A stretch of 64,000 nucleotides of DNA from BM520 sp964594665 (GTDB lineage Bacteria > Bacteroidota > Bacteroidia > Bacteroidales > BM520), in assembly GCA_964594665.1 (NCBI GenBank), contig CAZQNY010000004.1:1-64000 (forward strand). Reading direction: 5' to 3'. The position numbers were made by a program, and so were the translations under genes. Below, in pieces: positions 57,578 to 64,000 of this stretch (position 1 is the first letter of the stretch; each line of letters starts with the position of its first letter). A model generated the notes under the pieces. It saw nothing but the letters and a program-made list of their open reading frames with translations. It was not told the DNA's origin and did no database searches.

Positions 57578-59230
57578 TTATGAATACATAAATCGCTTGA
57601 TACTGCGTTTTGGGGTTTTTGCAAACTCTTCACTATGAATTTCAAAAGTAGCAATATTCATATATCCCGGTAGTTTTTCATTGGTTTCCTTAATATATTT
57701 CTTTAGAACCTCAGGGAGCGTCTCATCAGTAATTCCTGCTTTTTTCATTGCATCTCTATCAGGATTTATCAGGGCGATCAACCTGCTTTCACGGCCTACA
57801 ACAACAGACTCGGATACCATAAAACGGTTATTAAGCAGGGATTCTATTTCCTCGGGGTAAATATTCTTACCTGCAGCGGTAAGTATCATGCTTTTGGAGC
57901 GGCCTTTAATAAAGATATTTCCATCTTTATCGATGACACCCAGGTCACCGGAGTGGAGCCATCCATCCTTATCGATTGCCTCTGCTGTAGCCTCAGGGTT
58001 TTTATAATACCCCTGCATCACATGATTTCCCCGCATAAGGATCTCTCCGACCTGGTTCTGTGGATCGTCAGAGTCGATCGTAACTTCCAATTCATCCACT
58101 GCACGCCCGGAAGCGCCCAGTTTGGTTGTTTTCCACGAGGCATATGACACTAATGGACCACATTCCGTCATACCATAACCTACGGTAAACGGGAACTTAA
58201 TTTTATTAAAAAAGCGTTCTGCTTCCGGGTTAAAAGCAGCACCCCCAATAACCAGTTCCCGGAAATTACCTCCAAAGACCTGATACATGGTATCTTTAAT
58301 TTTTTTATAAATAAGCTTGTTAACAATGGGTATTTTGGAAAGAATAAAAACAGAACGTTTATGGAATAAGGGCATGATTCGCGTTTTGTAAATCTTTTCA
58401 ATTACCAAAGGCACAGAAAGAATTAATGCGGGCTTAATCTCCTGAAATGCATCAGTAACAATTTTCGGTGAAGGAGTTCGTGTAAGAATCGTTATATGAC
58501 ACCCCAGTGTAAAGGGGAACAGAAATTCAAAAGCACATCCATAGGTATGAGCCATTGGCAGAAAGCTTACAATTTTGTCGTCTGCATTAAGCGGCATATT
58601 CTCCTGGGCATAATTCATGTTTCCGAGAAGGCTCTTATGTTGTAATACTACGCCTTTGGAAAAGCCAGTAGTCCCGGAAGTATAGCTTATCACAGCCACA
58701 TCGTCATTATTACATTCAGGGAAGACCACATCTTCGGGGCTTAATCCTTCAGGATAGGATTCCTCAAATTGTTGAATTGCTTCACCAATTTTTTTATCAA
58801 GGTCCTTTTCATAAACATGCAACAAAGAAAAATCCTGAATTTTAATTACCACACGCAGGTTTTTCATCTCCTCAGGGGTCAGCTTTTCCCAGAGGGAGTC
58901 ACCCACAAAAAGCACTACTGAATCCGAGTGATTCACAATATGGTGACTATCAGCGGCTTTGAAGTCCGGCAAAATAGGTACAATAACAGCCCCATAATTT
59001 ACAGCAGCAAGATAGATAATTCCCCAGTTAGCTGAATTCTTGCCAATCAATGCGATTTTATCTCCCCGCTTGACGCCACAGGCTTCAAATACGGCATGGA
59101 TTTTCATAATCCGGGTTCCAACATCCTGGTAGGTATTATCAGATCCTCGGTAGTCAGACAGGGCAGTTATTTTCCAGTTGTTTCGGATTGTGGATTGAAA
59201 CAGCCGGACCAGATTTTCATGCTTCTTCAT
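57578..59230 (-). CDS. AMP-binding long-chain fatty-acid-CoA ligase
   Basis: A 550-aa adenylate-forming enzyme that activates fatty acids with ATP and CoA. The P-loop motif is SYTSGTTGFSKG (about residue 190-201), the A5 motif YGMTECGPLVSY, the A7 motif SGDLGVIDKDGNI and the hinge/A8 KGRSKSMILTAAGKNIYPEE. The C-terminal catalytic lysine lies near KTPKRSIKRF. Membrane association is likely. Own -7 box on the minus strand at 59262-59269. Chain-length preference unknown. Confidence 0.92.
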   Translation of the reverse strand: MKKHENLVRLFQSTIRNNWKITALSDYRGSDNTYQDVGTRIMKIHAVFEACGVKRGDKIALIGKNSANWGIIYLAAVNYGAVIVPILPDFKAADSHHIVNHSDSVVLFVGDSLWEKLTPEEMKNLRVVIKIQDFSLLHVYEKDLDKKIGEAIQQFEESYPEGLSPEDVVFPECNNDDVAVISYTSGTTGFSKGVVLQHKSLLGNMNYAQENMPLNADDKIVSFLPMAHTYGCAFEFLFPFTLGCHITILTRTPSPKIVTDAFQEIKPALILSVPLVIEKIYKTRIMPLFHKRSVFILSKIPIVNKLIYKKIKDTMYQVFGGNFRELVIGGAAFNPEAERFFNKIKFPFTVGYGMTECGPLVSYASWKTTKLGASGRAVDELEVTIDSDDPQNQVGEILMRGNHVMQGYYKNPEATAEAIDKDGWLHSGDLGVIDKDGNIFIKGRSKSMILTAAGKNIYPEEIESLLNNRFMVSESVVVGRESRLIALINPDRDAMKKAGITDETLPEVLKKYIKETNEKLPGYMNIATFEIHSEEFAKTPKRSIKRFMYS

Positions 59231-59261
59231 GTTTTTTTCTTTTTCGGGGCGGTTAGAAATA

Positions 59262-59269
59262 CAAAACTA
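59262..59269 (-). promoter_or_regulatory. Candidate -7 box for the fatty-acid-CoA ligase gene
   Basis: On the minus strand TAGTTTTG, exact TAnnTTTG, 31 bases before the ATG. Confidence 0.5.
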
Positions 59270-59369
59270 ATATAGTTTTTGCAATACACTTTTTGCATTT
59301 AGGGTGATAAAAGTAATAAAAATATACCAATAAAAAACATTGTTATGAAATGCATATTGTATTAGCAGC

Positions 59370-60302
59370 TTAAGGAAGTTTATTTCCACGGGCAGAAACC
59401 CATAGCGAATACCACTCATCGCGTGTAATTTCAAAATCCAATGTCCTGGCCAGCGATTTGATTCTTGAGGGAGTTGTACTACCTATAACGGGAGCTATCG
59501 CTGCAGGCAGTTTCATCACCCAGTTTAGTGCCACTGCACCGGGAGTACAATTGTATTTTTCTGCTAATTGATTCAAATACACGGTTGTTTGTTTTTCTGA
59601 CGGCGTACTATCGGGATGTATTGATAAAAAGCGGCCCTTATCCAGCGGGCTCCAGGCCTGAAGTTCCATACCTTTTGTCATTGCATAATACAGCATTCCG
59701 TTTAACCCCTGATCCATAGGTGTTCCGGTATTCACAAATGCCGTTTCATCGACAAGAAATGAATGGCCAAGGCTAAACTGAATCTGATTTGCACGAAATG
59801 AAATTCCTGTTGAATGTTCCAGCCATTGTATTTGCGCAACAGACATATTCGAGACACCAAAAGACCTCACCTTCCCCTGCTGTTCAAGTTTATTCAAAAC
59901 CTCTGCCAGTTCTTCAGGCTGTGCTAAAACATCCGGACGATGCAGCAACAACATATCAAGATACGACACCTGCAGACGATCCAGTATTCCCTCCACCTGC
60001 TGACGGATGTAAGATTCAGAAAAATCATAGTAGCTTGAGGCATGGGGACCTGCATGTAATTTTATACCCGTTTTACTTTGAATGATAATCTTTTCCCTCA
60101 TATCGGGGTTTTCCTTTAACCATAATCCAAAAACCTTTTCGGCTCTTCCCCCATTATATATATCAGCATTATCAAATATTGTAATTCCCGAATCATATGC
60201 CATATCAAGAGCTGCAAAAGCATGGTTGCGCGTCTCTTTATCAATAACGGAGCCTGAGGGATTTCCTCCAAGTCCCATACAGCCATAAATCAGATTTTTC
60301 AT
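59370..60302 (-). CDS. Aldo/keto reductase
   Basis: A 310-aa NADPH-dependent carbonyl reductase with the (beta/alpha)8 fold. The catalytic tetrad is visible: Asp in GITIFDNADIY, Tyr in DIYNGG, Lys in IIIQSKTGI, and His in LLLHRPD. The NADP-binding region PVIGSTTPSRI is near the C-terminus. The length and layout resemble the YdhF-type group. Substrate unknown. Divergent from the cyclase-family gene at 60464. Confidence 0.9.
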   Translation of the reverse strand: MKNLIYGCMGLGGNPSGSVIDKETRNHAFAALDMAYDSGITIFDNADIYNGGRAEKVFGLWLKENPDMREKIIIQSKTGIKLHAGPHASSYYDFSESYIRQQVEGILDRLQVSYLDMLLLHRPDVLAQPEELAEVLNKLEQQGKVRSFGVSNMSVAQIQWLEHSTGISFRANQIQFSLGHSFLVDETAFVNTGTPMDQGLNGMLYYAMTKGMELQAWSPLDKGRFLSIHPDSTPSEKQTTVYLNQLAEKYNCTPGAVALNWVMKLPAAIAPVIGSTTPSRIKSLARTLDFEITRDEWYSLWVSARGNKLP

Positions 60303-60463
60303 AGTTTTCGTTTTACTTTATTAACACTTATTTATCCACTCAGTTCAATAGACCAACAATGAGAATAAAAAATGTTTTATTGAATTCTATTGGCTACCAT
60401 TATTTATATACACAAAGAAATTGTATTTTTATGCATTCAATTATTAACCTCATCCATCAGGTA

Positions 60464-61111
60464 ATGATTAAAAAAAATATAATCGATTTATCGCATTCCA
60501 TTAATGATCAAATGTCTGTATATCCTGGCACAGAGGGTCCTGAAATCAGGCAAATTGCTTCCTGTAAACAAGATGGATATTGTGAATACCAGTATTCCTT
60601 TAGTTCGCATACCGGCACACACATAGATGCACCAGCACATATTTTGGAAAAGGGCAAAAAATTACATGAATATTCCATACACAATTTTACAGGCAAAGCT
60701 ATTTGTATTCCTGTTGACAAAGGTAAAAACATTGATGACACGCTCATTTTGAAGCATAAGAGAGTTATGTCAAAAGTTGACTTTATTCTTTTTAACACCG
60801 GACATTCCAAATTCTGGGGACAGAAAGAATACTATATCGATTATCCAACATTTACTGAAAAGGCTTGTCAATTGCTGGCAACATTTAATGTTAAGGGTAT
60901 CGGAATGGATGTATGCTCTCCTGATCCTTTGCATTCGCAAGATCTTACAGCTCATAAAGTATTAATGAAATATCAGATTCTTCTTATTGAAAATTTAACG
61001 AACCTAAAGGTTCTGGAAGGGAAAGAATTCATCTTTTATGGTATTCCTTTGCCCATGCAAAACCCGGATGGATCACCTGTGAGGGCTTTTGCTACATTTG
61101 AAAATAAATAA
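60464..61111 (+). CDS. Cyclase family protein (kynurenine-formamidase-like)
   Basis: A 215-aa metal-dependent hydrolase. Family motifs are IDLSHSINDQMSVYPG and SFSSHTGTHIDAPAHILEKGK (the metal ligands H-x-GTH-x-D-x-P-x-H), with FNTGHSKFWGQKEYYIDYP and IGMDVCSPDPL. Arylformamidase (KynB) acts in tryptophan breakdown; other members act on cyclic diketones. No kyn gene is nearby, so the substrate is open. The start at 60464 matches relatives; the earlier ATG at 60359 would add 35 residues without homology and would put the -7-like box (TATTTTTA, 60424) inside the gene. Confidence 0.85.
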   Translation: MIKKNIIDLSHSINDQMSVYPGTEGPEIRQIASCKQDGYCEYQYSFSSHTGTHIDAPAHILEKGKKLHEYSIHNFTGKAICIPVDKGKNIDDTLILKHKRVMSKVDFILFNTGHSKFWGQKEYYIDYPTFTEKACQLLATFNVKGIGMDVCSPDPLHSQDLTAHKVLMKYQILLIENLTNLKVLEGKEFIFYGIPLPMQNPDGSPVRAFATFENK

Positions 61112-61123
61112 TATTTCTGCATA

Positions 61124-61149
61124 AAAAATACATCCATAAATGTATTTTT
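61124..61149. promoter_or_regulatory. Inverted repeat overlapping the AI-2E transporter promoter
   Basis: AAAAATACAT (61124-61133), loop CCATAA, ATGTATTTTT (61140-61149). The right arm contains the -7 box of the next gene. It could serve as an AT-rich terminator for the cyclase gene, as an operator, or both. Confidence 0.4.
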
Positions 61150-61150
61150 G
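61143..61150 (+). promoter_or_regulatory. Candidate -7 box for the AI-2E-family transporter gene
   Basis: TATTTTTG, exact TAnnTTTG, 42 bases before the ATG at 61193. Confidence 0.5.
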
Positions 61151-61192
61151 CATCAGAGTCAAGAGGTCTCTATATTAATTAATCAATGAGTT

Positions 61193-62230
61193 ATGAATGC
61201 AACAAAGAAAATTTACTACCTGCTGCTCACAATAACAATTGTGCTTGCTTTAATCTATGGACAAAAGCTCATTGTACCTTTTGTTCTGGCGATTCTATTC
61301 TGGTTTTTAATCAGAGTAGTAAAAAAACTCATTGACAAAACCCGCCTAACCAAAAGATGGCCCAACTGGCTGATGACACTCTTGTCATCGATTGTTATTC
61401 TTGGTATGGTAGCTCTCTCTGCAAAATTAATCAGTGCCAATATCAAACAACTCTCCCAATCGATGCCGGCCTATGAAGCCAACGTCAGCAAAATAAGTCA
61501 ATCAATAAACGATACCTTTAATATTGATCTCAATGAGGAAATAAAAGAACTTACCGGCAACCTGGAGTTTGGGTCTATTTTAGGATCCATATTTAATGCG
61601 CTCAGGGGATTGATAAGCAACAGTTTCACCATTCTGCTATACCTGGTGTTTTTACTTTTGGAGGAATCGGTATTTCAAAACAAACTGAAAGCAATTTATA
61701 AAGACCCTGAACGCCTGGAGCACATAAATGGCATACTGAAGGCTATTGATCATTCTGTAGGTAATTACATTTCTTTAAAATCTCTTATCAGCCTGATGAC
61801 CGGGATATTAAGTTATATTGCATTACTTGCCATCGGCATTGATGCACCGTTTTTCTGGGCCTTCTTAATTTTTCTGCTAAATTTTATCCCAACCATTGGA
61901 TCTCTTGTAGCAACAATTTTTCCGGCGATTTTTGCCATGTTGCAGTTCGGGGATATAACTCCGGCCATACTGGTTCTTGCAATCGTTGGGGGAATCCAGA
62001 TTATCATCGGTAACTTTGTTGACCCGAGATTAATGGGAAACTCACTCAACATGAGCACATTAGTGGTATTCCTTTCCCTTATTCTCTGGGGTGCTTTATG
62101 GGGTATAATCGGAATGCTGTTGAGCGTACCTATTACGGTTATCTGCATACTTATCCTGTCGGAATTTCCCAGTGGCAGACCTATTGCCATCATGCTAAGC
62201 AAAAGAGGTAATCTGAAAAAAATCGATTAA
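61193..62230 (+). CDS. AI-2E/PerM-family membrane transporter
   Basis: A 345-aa inner membrane protein with about 7-8 helices: two at the N-terminus (YLLLTITIVLALIYGQKLIV, PFVLAILFWFLIRVV), one near 60-80, a soluble loop (about 85-130), then a C-terminal bundle with the family hallmark NFIPTIGSLVATIFPAIFAM, FVDPRLMGNSLNMSTLVVFLSLILWGALWGIIGMLLSVP. Relatives export autoinducer-2 or act as Na+/H+ antiporters; the substrate is not decidable. Own promoter. Terminates without a clear hairpin. Confidence 0.9.
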   Translation: MNATKKIYYLLLTITIVLALIYGQKLIVPFVLAILFWFLIRVVKKLIDKTRLTKRWPNWLMTLLSSIVILGMVALSAKLISANIKQLSQSMPAYEANVSKISQSINDTFNIDLNEEIKELTGNLEFGSILGSIFNALRGLISNSFTILLYLVFLLLEESVFQNKLKAIYKDPERLEHINGILKAIDHSVGNYISLKSLISLMTGILSYIALLAIGIDAPFFWAFLIFLLNFIPTIGSLVATIFPAIFAMLQFGDITPAILVLAIVGGIQIIIGNFVDPRLMGNSLNMSTLVVFLSLILWGALWGIIGMLLSVPITVICILILSEFPSGRPIAIMLSKRGNLKKID

Positions 62231-62355
62231 CCTTTATGCAGGTGAACATACTCGCGCAGAATTACTAACCTGAATTCTGTAACCCTGATTTTTTAAAATG
62301 CTGGACATAAGGCTAGTATTGTTGTATCTTTATGGTAATCAATAAATTCTATACC

Positions 62356-63432
62356 ATGAAGCATCTGTACTTATCTCTTCTCATTCCTCTGCTGCTGGGA
62401 TTTCAATTTGCCCTCGGACAGGCTGTTGACAACAACAAAGACGGTTTCGATGACCTTACAGGAAAAACAATTACCGCAAGTTATTTATTAAAAGACACCG
62501 GAGATGTGGTTCACTCTATTCCCTTGCCCAGCAGGTATTGTTGGGCATTAACATGGGACGGGGAGGCATTATGGACAGCAAATTATGTCACAAAGACACT
62601 TATAAAGCTCGATCCGGAAACAGGAAATGAGTTATTATCGTTCGCTTACCCCACTGTTGTAAAATATATTGAAGGCCTCGCATGGGACGGTGAATATCTG
62701 TGGGCTACCGGATGGTATGAATCCAACGGCAATGGCAGTCATATTTTCAAGATTGACCCGCAAACAGGAGAAAAGCTTAAGGATCATTTGTATCCCTCTT
62801 CAGATCCCTGGCCACATGGCCTTGCATATGACGGCCAATGCTTATGGAGCGCCAATTATATCTATGAAGGCACCAGTACTATGGATAAAATTGAACCGAA
62901 CTCAGGAGAGCTTATTGATTCCTATAATATTATCGACCATCATTACTTTGGCCTGACCTGTGATGGGAACAGCCTTTGGTGCTCTGATATGGACAATCAT
63001 ATGCTCTATGAAATACGATATCCCTCCGCATTTGTTGAGCTTGAGGTATATGCTCCATGCGGAAACCCGCGTGATATGGCCTGGGACGGAGAGTATTTAT
63101 GGGTAGTATCGTGGGAAAATGAAACAATCTATCAGATAAATGTCGGACCTGCAGGAATACATGAAGAAAATCACAATTCAATATCCGTGTATCCAAATCC
63201 TGCCAATTCAACTTCTGTTATTGCATTTATCCCAAAAAAAACCGGAAACATTCATTTTACCCTAATAAATATTCTGGGAGAAGTTGTTGCTGAAACTAAA
63301 AAAGATGTTACATCAGGAAATAAATTCATTTTCCCTCTGAATGAATTATTACCAACACCTGCTGATAATGGTATATTTCTCCTTAAATCAGAGATGGGAA
63401 AAAACTCTAACGTCTGTAAAATTATCTTTTAA
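62356..63432 (+). CDS. Secreted beta-propeller protein with T9SS sorting domain
   Basis: A 358-aa exported protein, signal peptide ending ALGQA (residues 1-20 or so). After a short linker about six repeats follow the pattern G/W-x-L-x-W/Y-DG-x-x-LW-x-x-x-x...I-x-K-I-D/E-P-x-T/SGE: CWALTWDGEALWTANYV, IEGLAWDGEYLWATGWY, PHGLAYDGQCLWSANYI, YFGLTCDGNSLWCSDMD, PRDMAWDGEYLWVVSWE. These are the blades of a YVTN/glutamine-cyclotransferase-like propeller. The last 85 residues (ISVYPNPANSTSVIAF to KNSNVCKIIF) are a T9SS type A sorting domain. No catalytic residues are recognised; a binding role is likely. Start at 62356 chosen so the signal peptide is first. Confidence 0.85.
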   Translation: MKHLYLSLLIPLLLGFQFALGQAVDNNKDGFDDLTGKTITASYLLKDTGDVVHSIPLPSRYCWALTWDGEALWTANYVTKTLIKLDPETGNELLSFAYPTVVKYIEGLAWDGEYLWATGWYESNGNGSHIFKIDPQTGEKLKDHLYPSSDPWPHGLAYDGQCLWSANYIYEGTSTMDKIEPNSGELIDSYNIIDHHYFGLTCDGNSLWCSDMDNHMLYEIRYPSAFVELEVYAPCGNPRDMAWDGEYLWVVSWENETIYQINVGPAGIHEENHNSISVYPNPANSTSVIAFIPKKTGNIHFTLINILGEVVAETKKDVTSGNKFIFPLNELLPTPADNGIFLLKSEMGKNSNVCKIIF

Positions 63433-63518
63433 AACAACCCATTACATTTTGTAATCGTATTTTGTACTCCTTTAAAAAAGGAATTCCTATTTTAGCGTCC
63501 CACAAACGACAACAAAGT

Positions 63519-64000
63519 ATGAAATCAACAACACGTATTATGTTATTGGTAATGGCAATGGTAACATGCTCCACTGCTTTAGCACACAAAAACGAGATGA
63601 AATCGAATATTTCGAAAGAGACAACAGCAAAGGTTATCCATAACCTGAAGGATGGTCTTTCAGAATCGCAGACAGCTCTTATGGAGCGTGGTGTAGTTCA
63701 AACCGCAAATCTTTGGTTTGAAGAAAATGGAACGGAAAAGGAGTTTACTGATTTCTGTAAAGAAAACTTTATTGCTGATGCAGATGAAAAAGAGATGGTT
63801 TTCCTTAAGATCAGTCAGTATATGGAATCATTGGGAGGACATTTCAACAAAATCAGTCTGGAGCTCATGGAGAACCTGCACCTCGACAACGGTCCGCTGC
63901 ATCCCATCGACGCAATGTTTGGAAGTTATTCCGCCGGAGCGCATATGTCTGATGACTTCTATGCAAACAAAATAGCCTTTATCATCACCCTGAATTTCCC
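63519..64000 (+). CDS. Exported protein of unknown function (3' truncated)
   Basis: An open frame from the ATG at 63519 to the window edge, 160 residues visible. It has a signal peptide (TTRIMLLVMAMVTCSTALA), then a helical charged region (NISKETTAKVIHNLKDGLSE, SQTALMERGVVQTANLWFEE) and a conserved-looking segment HLDNGPLHPIDAMFGSYSAGAHMSDDFYANKIAFIITLNF, given here in part. The His and Asp residues suggest, but do not show, a metal enzyme. I do not recognise the family. Upstream (63442-63510) there are small palindromes (ATTACA-TTT-TGTAAT and AGGAATTCCT) but no exact -7 box. Confidence 0.8.
   Translation, partial: MKSTTRIMLLVMAMVTCSTALAHKNEMKSNISKETTAKVIHNLKDGLSESQTALMERGVVQTANLWFEENGTEKEFTDFCKENFIADADEKEMVFLKISQYMESLGGHFNKISLELMENLHLDNGPLHPIDAMFGSYSAGAHMSDDFYANKIAFIITLNF

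Noticed and set aside
60424..60431. -7 box for the cyclase-family gene (TATTTTTA)
   Set aside because: It differs from the consensus at the last base and there is no -33 match, so it is not listed as a promoter.
62257..62279. CAGAATT/AATTCTG hairpin as terminator of the AI-2E transporter gene
   Set aside because: The T-run begins about 10 bases after the stem, too far for an intrinsic terminator, and the stem is AT-rich.

Overview
The window reads as chromosomal core sequence from a free-living, probably marine or sediment member of the Bacteroidota (Bacteroidales/Marinilabiliales-like). The evidence is a PorQ-type gene of the type IX secretion system (T9SS), three secreted proteins with T9SS C-terminal sorting domains, a TonB-dependent receptor with a carboxypeptidase-like N-terminal domain, Bacteroidota-only families (PUR-alpha/DUF3276, DUF5683, DUF3127, DUF4301, long NusB, YbbR-YajC-DUF1573 block), and many exact copies of the Bacteroidota -7 promoter box TAnnTTTG. 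No rRNA, tRNA, CRISPR array, insertion sequence or prophage was recognised. Base composition looks even and AT-rich, with no obvious island.

Layout. 1-5.7 kb: end of a membrane protein gene, porQ, a TonB-dependent receptor, a Tudor-like hypothetical, a class IV aminotransferase. 5.1-8.5 kb (minus): nusB - DUF1573 lipoprotein - yajC - ybbR-like - coaE. 8.7-14.7 kb (plus): PUR-alpha protein, then parA-parB-DUF5683-dapB-lepB-DUF4412. 14.7-15.6 kb: exported MsrB-MsrA fusion. 15.8-21.2 kb: ftsK, lolA-like, aat, guanine deaminase, DUF3127, HAD phosphatase. 21.2-26.4 kb: M48 lipoprotein and clpS, NUDIX CoA pyrophosphatase, a metal-site-less amidohydrolase relative, an AlbA_2/Schlafen-like protein, aroC. 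26.5-34.1 kb: aminotransferase, orphan histidine kinase, TlpA-like thioredoxin protein, DUF4301, rplS, a T9SS-exported C1 protease. 34.2-38.3 kb: MORN-variant protein, recR, a small RHH-like protein ending in a sliding-clamp motif, a Cas4-like nuclease with a degenerate C-terminal exonuclease-like half, a second TlpA-like lipoprotein. 38.4-44.8 kb: dnaB, a Bacteroidota secreted protein, and the minus-strand set bifunctional nuclease - nucleoside transporter - thyA - folA. 45-49.9 kb: membrane pyrophosphatase, VCBS-repeat T9SS protein, Dps-like thioferritin. 50.1-57.5 kb: alpha-glucan/trehalose gene cluster (GH13 trehalose-synthase-like, HAD-GH65 fusion, P-loop kinase, second GH13). 57.6-64 kb: acyl-CoA ligase, aldo/keto reductase, cyclase-family hydrolase, AI-2E-type transporter, beta-propeller T9SS protein, and a truncated exported protein.

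How it fits together. Most genes are housekeeping. The sugar cluster is a cytoplasmic phosphorolytic route: a GH65 disaccharide phosphorylase fused to its beta-phosphoglucomutase, flanked by two GH13 enzymes and followed by a kinase whose substrate could be the released glucose. A perfect 22-bp LacI-type palindrome sits at the pyrophosphatase promoter and a one-mismatch core of the same motif sits upstream of the sugar cluster.

The points most worth a second look are the amidohydrolase pseudoenzyme, the DUF2779-like nuclease with a decayed DEDD half beside a clamp-motif RHH protein and recR, the kinase in the GH65 cluster, and several palindromes built into promoters. All family names come from reading motifs by eye; none was confirmed by a database search.
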